A DNA stretch of 41,219 bases, taken from NCBI GenBank assembly GCA_009702045.1, contig WLIV01000033.1, positions 1-41,219 of the forward strand, in the 5' to 3' direction. Numbering within the stretch: position 1 is the first letter of the stretch; the number at the start of each line of letters is the position of its first letter. Source of the DNA: Actinomycetota bacterium. GTDB taxonomy: Bacteria; Actinomycetota; Acidimicrobiia; Acidimicrobiales; Ilumatobacteraceae. Below, piece after piece: positions 1-8,880 of the stretch. Made by a program: the position numbers and the translations under genes. Under the pieces are notes generated by a model. It saw only the letters and a program-made list of their open reading frames with translations. It ran no database searches and was not told the origin of the DNA.

Positions 1-1620
1 AAGACCCGTTACAGCACGCCGGGCGTGGGCCTCATCAGCCCGCCGCCGCACCACGACATCTACTCGATCGAGGATCTCAAGCAGTTGATCCACGACCTCA
101 AGAACTCGAACCCGGCCGCACGTGTGCACGTCAAGCTGGTGTCCGAGGTCGGGGTCGGCACGGTCGCCGCTGGTGTCAGCAAGGCCAAGGCCGATGTGGT
201 GCTGATCTCCGGTCACGATGGTGGCACCGGTGCCAGCCCGCTGACGTCGCTGAAGCACGCCGGTGCACCGTGGGAACTCGGCCTCGCCGAGACCCAACAG
301 ACGTTGCTGTTGAACGGGCTTCGCGATCGCATCGTCGTGCAGGCCGATGGCCAGCTGAAGACCGGTCGCGATGTCGTCATCGCCGCCCTCCTGGGCGCCG
401 AGGAGTTCGGCTTTGCCACCGCCCCGTTGGTGGTCAGCGGCTGCATCATGATGCGCGTCTGTCATCTCGACACATGCCCGGTTGGAGTCGCCACGCAGAA
501 CCCGGAACTGCGCAAGCGGTTCAGCGGCAAGCCCGAGTTCGTGGTGACGTTCATGGAGTACATCGCCGAGGAAGTGCGCGAGCACATGGCCCGTCTGGGT
601 TTCCGTACGATGCAGGAGATGGTGGGCCGCGTCGAGGTGCTCGACACACGTGACGCGATCGACCACTGGAAGGCGAAGGGTCTCGACATCAGCCCGATCC
701 TGGCCATCCCACAGAACCCCTACGGGCAGACCCTGCACCAGTCGGTGACGCAGGATCACGGTCTCGATGACGCGCTCGATCAACTGCTGATGCGCGAGTG
801 CGCACCCGCTGTCGAACGCGGCGAGCGGGTGACGCTCGATCTGCCGATCAAGAACGTCAACCGGACGGTCGGCACCATGCTCGGTTCGGCGATCACCAAG
901 GCCCACGGCGGAAAGGGACTGCCGGACGGCACGGTCACGCTCAACTTCCGCGGTTCGGCCGGTCAGAGCTTCGGTGCCTTCGTGCCCGCCGGTGTGACGA
1001 TGACCCTCGAAGGTGATGCCAACGACTACGTCGGTAAGGGACTCTCCGGTGGTCGCATCGTGGTGCGTCCCGATCGTGTTGCGTTGTTTCCAGCAGAGGA
1101 CAACGTGATCGCCGGCAACGTCATCGGCTACGGCGCGACGGGCGGCGAGATCTTCTTGCGCGGCACTGTCGGCGAGCGTTTCTGCGTGCGCAACTCCGGT
1201 GCCACCGCCGTCGTGGAGGGAGTGGGCGACCATGCCTGCGAGTACATGACGGGCGGTCGTGTGGTGGTGCTCGGTCCTACTGGCCGCAACTTCGCTGCTG
1301 GTATGAGCGGCGGCATCGCCTACGTGTACGACCCGGATGATTCGTTCGCTGCTCGTGTGAACAAGGAGATGGTGCGGTTGCAAACGCTCGGCGACACCGA
1401 CCGCGAGTTCCTGCTCGAGACCGTGCGCAAGCACGCCGACCACACCGGCTCGGCTGTGGCGACACGCATCATCGCCGAATGGTCGGCCGAGAGCACGAAG
1501 TTCAAACGGGTGATGCCCATCGACTACGAACGGGTGCTCAACGTGATGAAGGACGCCGAGGCCGCTGGTCTCGACGAAGAAGCGACGCTGGCAAAGGTGA
1601 TGGAGGCGAGCCGTGGGTGA
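1..1620 (+). CDS. gltB: Glutamate synthase large subunit, 3' part (5' end outside window)
   Basis: This is the C-terminal 539 residues of the NADPH-dependent glutamate synthase (GOGAT) alpha subunit, which makes two glutamates from glutamine and 2-oxoglutarate in the cytoplasm. The frame is open from the first base, so the gene is cut by the window edge; the full protein is usually about 1500 aa. The FMN-binding synthase domain is visible ([11 protein letters not shown]). It is followed by the 3Fe-4S ligands in the C-x5-C-x4-C pattern (visible residues 148, 154 and 159) and then the C-terminal GXGXG beta-helix domain with repeated glycine motifs such as GGxIxVRPD and [11 protein letters not shown]. 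The stop overlaps the gltD start by 8 bp, so the two subunits are co-translated. The amidotransferase N-terminus is not in view. The family call is very secure. Confidence 0.97.
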   Translation, partial: KTRYSTPGVGLISPPPHHDIYSIEDLKQLIHDLKNSNPAARVHVKLVSEVGVGTVAAGVSKAKADVVLISGHDGGTGASPLTSLKHAGAPWELGLAETQQTLLLNGLRDRIVVQADGQLKTGRDVVIAALLGAEEFGFATAPLVVSGCIMMRVCHLDTCPVGVATQNPELRKRFSGKPEFVVTFMEYIAEEVREHMARLGFRTMQEMVGRVEVLDTRDAIDHWKAKGLDISPILAIPQNPYGQTLHQSVTQDHGLDDALDQLLMRECAPAVERGERVTLDLPIKNVNRTVGTMLGSAITKAHGGKGLPDGTVTLNFRGSAGQSFGAFVPAGVTMTLEGDANDYVGKGLSGGRIVVRPDRVALFPAEDNVIAGNVIGYGATGGEIFLRGTVGERFCVRNSGATAVVEGVGDHACEYMTGGRVVVLGPTGRNFAAGMSGGIAYVYDPDDSFAARVNKEMVRLQTLGDTDREFLLETVRKHADHTGSAVATRIIAEWSAESTKFKRVMPIDYERVLNVMKDAEAAGLDEEATLAKVMEASRG

Positions 1621-3067
1621 GACGACAGGTTTCCTGCAGTGGGATCGTCAGACGGCGGGGCACCGGCCTGTGGCTGTGCGTCTACGCGACTGGAAAGAGG
1701 TCTACGAGAAGTTCCCCGCGGATGTTCTGCACGAACAGGCCGGGCGCTGTATGGACTGCGGTATCCCGTTCTGTAACAACGGCTGCCCGCTGGGCAACCT
1801 GATCCCGGACTGGAACGACCTTTCGTACCGGAACCACTGGCGCGACGCGATCGACCGTCTGCACGCGACGAACAACTTCCCCGAGTTCACCGGTCGTCTG
1901 TGCCCGGCACCGTGCGAGTCGGCCTGCGTCGTCGGCATCAACGGCGACCCGGTGGCGATCAAGCAGGTGGAAGTCGAGATCATCGACCGCGCCTGGGACG
2001 AAGGCTGGGTGCTGCCCGAGGTGCCGACGGTGAAGACCGGTAAGCGTCTTGTGGTCATCGGCAGCGGCCCGGCAGGCCTCGCCGCTGCGCAGCAACTCAC
2101 TCGTGCGGGTCACGACGTGGTCGTGCTCGAGCGTGCCGATCGCATTGGCGGACTGCTGCGCTACGGCATTCCCGAGTTCAAGATGGAGAAGCGGCACGTC
2201 GATCGTCGCATCGCTCAAATGGAGGCTGAAGGCACTGAGTTCCGCACCAACGCGTCCGTCGGCGACGGGGTCGACATCGAGGTGCTGCTGGCGTCGTACG
2301 ACGCAGTGGTGCTGGCCTGTGGTGCGACCGAGCGTCGCGACCTGAACATCCCCGGGCGCGAGTTGGGCGGTGTCCACCAGGCAATGGAGTACCTGCCGTA
2401 CGCCAACCGGGTGCAGGAGGGCGACCTCGATCGGTCGCCGATCCACGTCGAGGGCAAGCACGTCGTCATCATCGGCGGAGGCGACACCGGCGCCGACTGT
2501 CTGGGTACTGCCCATCGGCAGGGCGCCGCATCGGTCACCCAGTTAGAGATCATGCCGCAGCCGCCCACGAAGCGGAACGCCGGGGGCAACCCCTGGCCTC
2601 AGTTCGCGATGGTCTACAAAGTGACGTCGGCACACGAAGAGGGCGGCGAGCGTCTGTACAGCGTCAACACTGAGCGCTTCCTTGCGGGCGACGATGGTCG
2701 CGTGCGTGCACTGCTGCTGCACGAGGTGCAGATGGTGAACGGTCGCTTCGAGAAGATCGAAGGCACCGACCGCGAACTGTCCGCCGACTTCGTGTTCCTG
2801 GCAATGGGCTTCGTTGGCCCGGAGAAGGGTTCGTGGCTCACCGGACTCGGCGTGAACTTCGACGAGCGTGGCAACGTGGCCCGCAACGACGCCTATATGA
2901 CCAACGTTCCCGGCGTGTTCGTGGCTGGCGACATGGGTCGTGGCCAGAGCCTGATCGTGTGGGCGATCGCCGAAGGGCGCTCGTGTGCCGCCGGTGTCGA
3001 TCGCTGGCTGATGGGGGAGACGCAGCTACCCGCACCCATCCCGCCGACGGAGCGACCCCTTCTCTGA
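1613..3067 (+). CDS. gltD: Glutamate synthase small subunit
   Basis: This is the 484-aa FAD/NADPH subunit that passes electrons from NADPH to the large subunit. The N-terminal iron-sulfur region carries Cys46, 49, 54 and 58 ([13 protein letters not shown]) and Cys97, 101 and 105 (CPAPCESAC). The FAD dinucleotide motif GSGPAG is at 150-155 and the NADPH motif GGGDTG at 288-293. The C-terminal [13 protein letters not shown] is the usual second FAD contact. The GTG start at 1613 lies inside the end of gltB and matches the family N-terminus (GFLQWDR). Length is normal for the family. The gene ends before a separate leaderless gene, so the gltBD transcript probably stops near 3070, although I see no clear hairpin there. 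Confidence 0.97.
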   Translation: MGETTGFLQWDRQTAGHRPVAVRLRDWKEVYEKFPADVLHEQAGRCMDCGIPFCNNGCPLGNLIPDWNDLSYRNHWRDAIDRLHATNNFPEFTGRLCPAPCESACVVGINGDPVAIKQVEVEIIDRAWDEGWVLPEVPTVKTGKRLVVIGSGPAGLAAAQQLTRAGHDVVVLERADRIGGLLRYGIPEFKMEKRHVDRRIAQMEAEGTEFRTNASVGDGVDIEVLLASYDAVVLACGATERRDLNIPGRELGGVHQAMEYLPYANRVQEGDLDRSPIHVEGKHVVIIGGGDTGADCLGTAHRQGAASVTQLEIMPQPPTKRNAGGNPWPQFAMVYKVTSAHEEGGERLYSVNTERFLAGDDGRVRALLLHEVQMVNGRFEKIEGTDRELSADFVFLAMGFVGPEKGSWLTGLGVNFDERGNVARNDAYMTNVPGVFVAGDMGRGQSLIVWAIAEGRSCAAGVDRWLMGETQLPAPIPPTERPLL

Positions 3068-3093
3068 GGTCACACGCTCTAGGCTGTATGACC

Positions 3094-3678
3094 ATGCAGA
3101 TGAAGTGGTTGGCTCCGGCAATCCTCGCCGTGTCCGTACTGGGTGCTGGCGGCGTCCTCGCCGCCTGTGGCGACAGTTCCACGGCCAGCAGCACGACGGT
3201 TGTGATGATGGGAGCGACCAACTACCAGACCTTGCCCGTCACTCAAAGTACGTTGCCGCCCGCCACCACACTGCCGCCCATGCCGGGCCAGATCACCAGC
3301 GACGAGCAGAGCTACACGGTCCAGCCGAACGATTACATGGGCCTCATCGCGTCGATGTACAGCGTGTCGATTGCTCAGCTCGCCACCGCCAACGGGTGGC
3401 CCGATGCAGGCGCCACTCACAAGCTCTACGCCGGCGATGTGATCAAGATCCCGGCCGGCGCCATCGTGCCGATCCCCACCAGCTCCACCGAAGCAACTGC
3501 TGCACCGACGACCGCTCCGTGTATCAAGGGTACGCACACGATCGTGTCCGGTGAGACGCCGGGCTTGGTCGCCAAGCAGTACGGCGTCACCCTCCAGCAG
3601 TTGGGTCTGGTGAACTTGCACACCAAGGGCTACAGGTCCTTCATCGTGGGTGTGAAGATCAACATCCCCTGCAAGTGA
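3094..3678 (+). CDS. LysM-repeat lipoprotein
   Basis: This 194-aa secreted lipoprotein probably sits on the outer face of the membrane and binds peptidoglycan. Residues 1-24 form a lipoprotein signal peptide ending in a lipobox (LAAC, lipidated Cys25). A Thr/Ser/Pro-rich linker follows to about residue 70. The first LysM repeat spans about 73-120 (YTVQPND...KIP) and the second about 137-193 (HTIVSGE...NIP). No catalytic domain is seen. I chose ATG 3094 rather than ATG 3088 because a TAGGCT -10 hexamer at 3080-3085 puts the likely transcription start at 3094; starting at 3088 adds only two residues. YceH/DUF480 follows after 4 bp, so the two are probably co-transcribed. The actual ligand is not known. 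Confidence 0.85.
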   Translation: MQMKWLAPAILAVSVLGAGGVLAACGDSSTASSTTVVMMGATNYQTLPVTQSTLPPATTLPPMPGQITSDEQSYTVQPNDYMGLIASMYSVSIAQLATANGWPDAGATHKLYAGDVIKIPAGAIVPIPTSSTEATAAPTTAPCIKGTHTIVSGETPGLVAKQYGVTLQQLGLVNLHTKGYRSFIVGVKINIPCK

Positions 3679-3682
3679 TCGC

Positions 3683-4351
3683 ATGCTGACCGTCATCGAG
3701 GCACGGGTGCTCGGCTGCCTGCTGGAGAAGGAACGTACAGTTCCCGACCAGTACCCGCTGACGCTGAACACGCTGGTCTTGGCCTGCAACCAAACGACAT
3801 CGCGCGAACCGGTGATGCATCTCGCAGATCACGAGGTCGAGGCCGTGTTGTTGGGGCTGAAGTCGCAGACACTCGTGAGGTACGTGCATCCGGCGCATGG
3901 TCGCAGCGTCACCCGCTATCGGCAGGTGGCCGACGAAGCGTGGGGCATCGATGCGCCGAGCGCTGCGTTGCTGGCGGTGTTGCTGTTGCGTGGTCCGCAG
4001 ACGTCAGCTGAACTCGCGACTCGCACCGAGCGGATGCACGTGTTCGCATCGCCGGCGCAGATGGAGACCACGTTGGCCGAGTTGGTGTCGGCAGGGATGG
4101 TGCAGGCGTTGGGCCGTCAGCCTGGCCAGCGGGAACACCGTTGGCAACAACTGCTGGCCGAGGAAGTGGTGGCAGCTGGCCATGAGGATGGCAGTGTGCC
4201 TGCCCCACCTCCGGTGATGCGGACAACGGGCGTCACCGTCACCGACAGCGATCGGATCGCCGATCTGGAGCGGCGGATGGTGCGATTGGAGACCGAACTC
4301 GCCGGGCTGCTGACGGGAACTGACGCTCCCGAGTCGTCCATGCCTGAGTAG
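3683..4351 (+). CDS. YceH-family (DUF480) protein
   Basis: This is a 222-aa member of the YceH/DUF480 (UPF0502) family, recognised from its N-terminus (EARVLGCLLEKE, then PDQYPLTLNTLVLACNQ and SREPV). The family folds as two winged-helix units and has no settled biochemical role. Here winged helix one spans about 1-80 and the second about 85-170 (ALLAVLLLRGPQTSAELATR). A C-terminal heptad-like helix follows (about 190-212, DRIADLERRMVRLETEL), the kind of oligomerisation tail seen in the family. The gene begins 4 bp after the LysM lipoprotein and has no obvious Shine-Dalgarno sequence. Its TAG stop forms part of the probable -10 box of the next gene. Any DNA-binding role is inferred only from the fold. 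Confidence 0.88.
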   Translation: MLTVIEARVLGCLLEKERTVPDQYPLTLNTLVLACNQTTSREPVMHLADHEVEAVLLGLKSQTLVRYVHPAHGRSVTRYRQVADEAWGIDAPSAALLAVLLLRGPQTSAELATRTERMHVFASPAQMETTLAELVSAGMVQALGRQPGQREHRWQQLLAEEVVAAGHEDGSVPAPPPVMRTTGVTVTDSDRIADLERRMVRLETELAGLLTGTDAPESSMPE

Positions 4352-4361
4352 GGTTCTCAAA

Positions 4362-5087
4362 ATGGCAAAGTCCGATGAGATCGCCTACCTCGAGCGGATG
4401 GGGCAGGATGGGCAACTGCACGCCTTGGGCAAGCCGTGGTCCGATGCCGAACGCGCCCGCTTGCTGGGTGAGGTGGCGGCCCTGTTGTCGTTGCTGCCGC
4501 AGCCCCCGGCCCGCGTGCTCGACGTCGGTGCGGGCAGCGGCTGGACGGCGTGCATCCTGGCGATGGCCGGATATTCGGTCGTGGCCTCCGATATCTCGCC
4601 CGACATGGTGTCGCTGATCGCACTCAACGCCGAGCGCTACCGAGTGGAACTGGACGACGTGGTGGTGTCCGACTTCGAAGCGCTGCCATTCGACAACGAG
4701 TTCGACATTGTCGTGTTCTACGACTGCCTGCATCATTCCGACGACGAGGTGGCAGCGCTTCGTGGCGCCCATCGTGCGCTGAAGGTGGGCGGGATGTGCA
4801 TCACGCTCGAGCCGGGCGTCGGCCATCACACGTCACCGGGTTCGATCGTGGCGATGCAGCAGACCGGCGTCACCGAACGCGACATGCCACCACGACTCAT
4901 CATCTCCGCTGGACGCGCTGTGGGATTCACCGCATTCGAGGTGTATGAGCGGCCGCAGCACCCGATCCAACTCGGTGCCGGTCGGGTGCCCCGCGTGCGC
5001 ACGGTGCTGGCCCAAGCGGTGCGGTTCTTGAAGCAAGCGACTCCATTCGCCAGCACACGCGGCCACTTCGTGGTGTTGCGCAAGTGA
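4362..5087 (+). CDS. Class I SAM-dependent methyltransferase
   Basis: This is a 241-aa cytoplasmic methyltransferase of unknown substrate. The SAM-binding motif I is clear (VLDVGAGSGWTACIL, about residues 48-62), followed by the acidic end of strand two (VASDISPDMV). Motif II/III is VFYDCLHHSDDE and LKVGGMCITLEPG. The C-terminal third is basic and carries no further domain I can name. A TAGGGT hexamer (4349-4354), overlapping the stop codon of the preceding gene, lies exactly 7 nt before the ATG, so this gene may have its own leaderless transcript as well as read-through from the LysM-YceH pair. It converges on the acyltransferase at 5100 with only 12 bp between the stops. Confidence 0.88.
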   Translation: MAKSDEIAYLERMGQDGQLHALGKPWSDAERARLLGEVAALLSLLPQPPARVLDVGAGSGWTACILAMAGYSVVASDISPDMVSLIALNAERYRVELDDVVVSDFEALPFDNEFDIVVFYDCLHHSDDEVAALRGAHRALKVGGMCITLEPGVGHHTSPGSIVAMQQTGVTERDMPPRLIISAGRAVGFTAFEVYERPQHPIQLGAGRVPRVRTVLAQAVRFLKQATPFASTRGHFVVLRK

Positions 5088-5099
5088 CGGAGCGAGTGA

Positions 5100-6128
5100 T
5101 TAGCCCAGGTCGGGCCAGCGGCGCTTCTGGCGACGGCGCTGACCGGCCTTGCCCAGTTTGCGATGTTCGGCGAGCGCCCACTGGCGACGCCATCCGTTGT
5201 ACTCGGGTCCGGTGAGTTTCGGGTTGGTACCTGCCGCGGCTCGTTGCCGGGCGGTCCAGAAGTCGGTGAGCGCCTCGTCGGCCAGTGCAGTGACTGCGGC
5301 TTCGATACGGGTGTTGAACCGGCGGGTGCTCTCACCTTCGATGGGGTAGAGCGGCGAGCCGAACACGACCTTGGTCTTGCCAGGTTTCGGTCGTTTCATC
5401 CCTTTGCCGTAGATTGCCCCGGTGCCGTCGATGAACACCGGCACGACCGGTGCGCCGGTGCGGTTGGCGAGGTACGCGGCGCCACCCTTGAAGTCCTGCC
5501 CCCACCCGTCCGGTGAGCGGCCACCCTCGGGGTAGATCACCAGGCTCCAGCCGGTGTCGATCAGACGGCGCAGTTCGTCGCTGCTCTTGCGGCCGGTGAC
5601 CTCGCGGTCGATCGGGAACGCGTTGAGCGTGAGCGCGGCGAGCGTGCCCTTCACCTTCGTGTCGAAGAAGTAGTCGGCGGCTGCGGCCACGACGAGCTTT
5701 GAACGCCATGGCTCGGGCACGGCAACGATCATCACGCCCGTATCGAGGTGGCTGTGATGGTTCGGGGCGAAGATCATCGCCGGCGTCGTGTCGAGCCGTT
5801 CGAGGTCGGCGAGTCGGTCGAGGCCCTCAATCTCAGGGTCGGCGAGGAGCTTGATCGCCGCTCGCACCGGACCGTTGGTGACGATCGCGCGCACCACCTT
5901 GGCGGGTGCCTTGCGGGCCCAGTCGGTGTCGAAGTCGGCACCCAGTTTGCTGGGCGTCTGGGGGACCACCTGGCCCTTGGGCACCGACGGCTTGCGATAG
6001 GGGAAGCCCAGCGCCTTGGCCGGCTTGAGGACGGCCTGCACCGCCGACCCCGCAGCGTCGCCCAGCTTGGAAAGCTTGCGCAGCTGCGGTACCGAGCTCA
6101 GCTTGCTGGGGGTGTTCCGCAGCTTCAT
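5100..6128 (-). CDS. PlsC-type lysophospholipid acyltransferase family protein
   Basis: This is a 342-aa acyltransferase of the 1-acylglycerol-3-phosphate acyltransferase (PlsC) fold, which transfers an acyl chain to a lysolipid hydroxyl. The catalytic HX4D motif is His124-Asp129 (NHHSHLD). The substrate-phosphate motif is YPEGGRSPDG, and a later GAPVVPVFIDGTG matches block IV. The first 90 residues are a Pro/Lys-rich extension not typical of PlsC. I see no convincing membrane helix, so it may be peripheral. The start ATG overlaps the stop of the LarA-like gene (ATGA, 6125-6128), making it the last gene of the TetR-controlled operon. The acceptor is unknown; given a fatty-acyl reductase upstream it may be an unusual lysolipid or an alcohol. 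The motif call is strong, the substrate open. Confidence 0.88.
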   Translation of the reverse strand: MKLRNTPSKLSSVPQLRKLSKLGDAAGSAVQAVLKPAKALGFPYRKPSVPKGQVVPQTPSKLGADFDTDWARKAPAKVVRAIVTNGPVRAAIKLLADPEIEGLDRLADLERLDTTPAMIFAPNHHSHLDTGVMIVAVPEPWRSKLVVAAAADYFFDTKVKGTLAALTLNAFPIDREVTGRKSSDELRRLIDTGWSLVIYPEGGRSPDGWGQDFKGGAAYLANRTGAPVVPVFIDGTGAIYGKGMKRPKPGKTKVVFGSPLYPIEGESTRRFNTRIEAAVTALADEALTDFWTARQRAAAGTNPKLTGPEYNGWRRQWALAEHRKLGKAGQRRRQKRRWPDLG

Positions 6129-7714
6129 TGCACGTCCGCGACCAGCAGCGCCGGCACGTGCAGGTGAGTGATCGTGGCGTTGCGGCCGACCACATCGCTG
6201 GCGATCTCGAACGCGTCGTCCATCGTGCTGGCCGGTGTGAACCCGAGGCGGCGGACGGTGGGTGCGTCGCCGCCGACGATGATCACCTTGCCGGCGTGCT
6301 GCAGACCGTGTGCGCCCCAGTACCAGGCGTAGAACGGGTGCACGCCGTGGTAGGCGTTCCCGGTGCGGTACAGGTGCTTGTACCACTCGTCCTCGGCGTA
6401 CTGCTTCTCCCACTTGCGCGACATCTCCGCCGGGTTGGTGGTGTCGGTGAGCACCTGCTCGAAGAAATCGATGTAGCTGGGGTGGTGTACCGGGTTGAAG
6501 TCGCGGTACGTGGGGTGGGTCATGATGATGACTCCGCCTTCACGCACGAGCGGCTTGTTGCGGTACATGTTGAACAGGTACCCGAGCCCCATGCACATCA
6601 CCAACACCGGGTTCATCACGCCGTCCGGGTTGTAGGGGCTGACGAACGGGATGCCGAGTGTGAGGATGTCGGTCTGTCCCTGCACCTCGACGAGTTGCTG
6701 CTTGTACACGTGCTCGAGCGTCAGCTTGTGGACGGCCTCTGTCTCGCCGGCCTGCACGCTGGTCATCTGGTGCGGGCCTTCCATACCGTGGAAGATCTTT
6801 CGGGCGAGTTTGATCGGCGTGCGCTTCAACGCTTTGGTGGTGCCGAGGAATGTGGCGCGGTCCTTGGCGGTCCACTCCCACTCGCGCTTGTTGATGAAGC
6901 CGAACGGCTTCGGGAACATGTCGGTGTTCAACGTGGTCTCGATCTGGAAGATCTTCGGCCCGTGATCCTTCAGCACCTTGCCCAGTCGCCACACGCTGGT
7001 GTGCAGCGCGCTGTGGTGTCGGTGACCCATCAGACTGCGGGTGTTCTCCAGCGTCTCGGGATTGTGGTGAAAGCTGAGGCAGCGGTACGAGGCGAGGCCC
7101 GTGGTGATGCTCTTCCATCCGCCGTCCATCGCGACGGAGTTGATGTTGACGTAGATCACCAGGTCGCTCTCGGCGGCACGCTTGTTGATCTCCAACACCT
7201 CACCGTGATCGGTGGTGCCGATGACCTCGAGGTTGTCGTGATCTTCGGCATCGTGCTGGTACAGCATTCCGCGGCCGTGGAACGCGTCGTAGACGCGGTC
7301 GCCGAGTGCGTGGCGCAGTTCGTACTCGTGCATGCGCCGGTGCAGGCCGAGGGCGGCAATCAGGTGCACATCCTCGACACCGGCCTCGGCGACGAGGTCG
7401 AGCACTGCCTCGATCACTCGTTGGCGGTTGTCGGGGCGCTCCATCTTCGGCAGCGGCAGGCTGACGTCATCGAACGCGATGGTCAACTTCATACCTGGGA
7501 AGAGCAGCGTGGGGAGCGGGTCTTGGTCGATCGGGTTCAGCAGTGCATGGCGGATTGCGCCGTCGACGTCCTTGATGGCATCGAGTGGCTCGGGTGGGTA
7601 GATCACCCGGCTGCGACCGGCGGGCAACTTTTCGAGGCTGAAACCCTCGCCGCGCCAGAACAGGATCGGCGGAGTGGAGCGATCGACATCGAGGACGAAT
7701 CCGGGACGGGGCAT
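6125..7714 (-). CDS. LarA-like (lactate racemase N-terminal/DUF2088) protein
   Basis: This 529-aa protein resembles LarA, the nickel-pincer lactate racemase, which epimerises the carbon bearing a 2-hydroxyl. The matches are FDDVSLPLP (81-89, the DVTRPxP block), GLHRRM (123-128, LarA His108 region), HDAEDHDNLEVIG, and GGWKSI (198-203). Lys201 of GGWKSI aligns with the lysine that carries the pyridinium thioacid nickel cofactor in LarA. HH at 216-217 aligns near LarA His200. It is about 100 residues longer than LarA. The start ATG 7714 is 2 bp after the dehydrogenase stop and has a purine-rich GAGAGGGAAGAA upstream. No larB, larC or larE cofactor gene is in the window, so those must lie elsewhere if the protein is a nickel enzyme. 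Its substrate is unknown and is probably not simply lactate. Confidence 0.82.
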   Translation of the reverse strand: MPRPGFVLDVDRSTPPILFWRGEGFSLEKLPAGRSRVIYPPEPLDAIKDVDGAIRHALLNPIDQDPLPTLLFPGMKLTIAFDDVSLPLPKMERPDNRQRVIEAVLDLVAEAGVEDVHLIAALGLHRRMHEYELRHALGDRVYDAFHGRGMLYQHDAEDHDNLEVIGTTDHGEVLEINKRAAESDLVIYVNINSVAMDGGWKSITTGLASYRCLSFHHNPETLENTRSLMGHRHHSALHTSVWRLGKVLKDHGPKIFQIETTLNTDMFPKPFGFINKREWEWTAKDRATFLGTTKALKRTPIKLARKIFHGMEGPHQMTSVQAGETEAVHKLTLEHVYKQQLVEVQGQTDILTLGIPFVSPYNPDGVMNPVLVMCMGLGYLFNMYRNKPLVREGGVIIMTHPTYRDFNPVHHPSYIDFFEQVLTDTTNPAEMSRKWEKQYAEDEWYKHLYRTGNAYHGVHPFYAWYWGAHGLQHAGKVIIVGGDAPTVRRLGFTPASTMDDAFEIASDVVGRNATITHLHVPALLVADVQ

Positions 7715-7716
7715 GG

Positions 7717-8880
7717 CTAGTTCTTCCCTCTCATATCGAACGCGATCTTCACTGCACCGCGTCGGCCACTGGTGGCTGCGTGAGCGATGGCGTCGGTGTA
7801 GTCCTTGAGCGAATACGTGGCCGACACGAGTCGGCCGAGATCGTGATGCCGCACCACGTCGATCGCGCTGGCGAAGTCGGCGTGTGTGTAGGCGTAACAG
7901 CCGCGGATGGCCGTCTCGCGGTGCCACAACGAGGTGAGTTCGAGCGACACGTTGGAGGGCATACCCACCACCTGCACCTCGCCGCCAGGGGCGACGACCT
8001 GCAGCGCTTGCTGCAGCGACTCGCTGCTGCCGACACAGTCGATGACGTGTGGCGCACCGCATGTCAACTGCTCGCCGAACACGAGCGACTTGCTGGCCGA
8101 GCGCACGTGGCGCGGCAACTCGTCGCTGGTGCACACGATGTCGGCGCCGAACTCCTTGGCCAGACGCTTCTGCTCGGCGTACCGGGCAGTCACGATGATC
8201 GGGGCATGCCGGGTCGTGGAGTCGTGTAGGGCGGTGATGGCCGCGAGTGTCAGCAGCCCGAGTGTGCCGGCGCCGATGATGACCGTCTGCTTGCCGGTGT
8301 AACGGGCCGCGGCGTGGACAGCGCAGGCCGTGGGCTCGATGAGCACGGCGGCTTCGTCGCTGAGGTCGTCGGGGACATCGACGAGTTGCGTCGGGTGGGC
8401 GAGCATCTCGTTGCTCCAGCCGCCGCCGGTGTCGGTGCAGAAACCGGTCTGCAGACCCGGTTGGAGATGGCCGAACGCAATGCGCTCGCACAGGTTGATG
8501 TGCCCCTCCGCACACGCATGGCACACGGGTGAGATGCCGCGAGTGACGCACGACAGCACGGGGACGACGACGACACGCCTGCCGGCCTTTCCGTCATCGT
8601 TGATCACGTTGGCGACGACTTCGTGGCCGGGCGTGAATGGGTAGCTGACCAACGGGTCGAAGTACGCCGAGGCCGACCCGTCAATCAGCGACAGGTCGCT
8701 GCCGCAGATACCCGACAGTCGGGGACGCAGGCGCAGCCATGCCGGCGTCGGCAGCGGGAGTCGTTCGTCGGATTGCAGGCCGAGCGGGCCGACGTGTGCA
8801 CCGGCGCCGGGCATGATCGCTCCGGCGATGCGAGCCATCGCGAACTTGGCAGGTTTGCGAGAGAAGACCAAACGGCTCAT
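7717..8880 (-). CDS. Zinc-dependent medium-chain alcohol dehydrogenase
   Basis: This is a 387-aa MDR-family dehydrogenase that interconverts an alcohol and an aldehyde or ketone with NAD(P). Catalytic zinc ligands appear as Cys59 (GICGSD) and His86-Glu87 (GHE). The structural zinc lobe has Cys111, 120, 123 and 131, with unusual spacing between the first two (C-x8-C). The Rossmann motif is VIIGAGTLGLLTL. Its ATG overlaps the TGA of the upstream FAR-HAD gene (ATGA, 8877-8880), and its stop is 2 bp before the LarA-like start. The position directly after a fatty-acyl reductase suggests it acts on a long-chain alcohol or aldehyde, or on a polyol head group, but the sequence alone does not say which. 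Confidence 0.9.
   Translation of the reverse strand: MSRLVFSRKPAKFAMARIAGAIMPGAGAHVGPLGLQSDERLPLPTPAWLRLRPRLSGICGSDLSLIDGSASAYFDPLVSYPFTPGHEVVANVINDDGKAGRRVVVVPVLSCVTRGISPVCHACAEGHINLCERIAFGHLQPGLQTGFCTDTGGGWSNEMLAHPTQLVDVPDDLSDEAAVLIEPTACAVHAAARYTGKQTVIIGAGTLGLLTLAAITALHDSTTRHAPIIVTARYAEQKRLAKEFGADIVCTSDELPRHVRSASKSLVFGEQLTCGAPHVIDCVGSSESLQQALQVVAPGGEVQVVGMPSNVSLELTSLWHRETAIRGCYAYTHADFASAIDVVRHHDLGRLVSATYSLKDYTDAIAHAATSGRRGAVKIAFDMRGKN

Noticed and set aside
6128-7720. A 530-codon open frame on the plus strand opposite the LarA-like gene
   Set aside because: It is a GC-rich antisense shadow: its codons mirror the third-position bias of the real gene and it shows no family motif.
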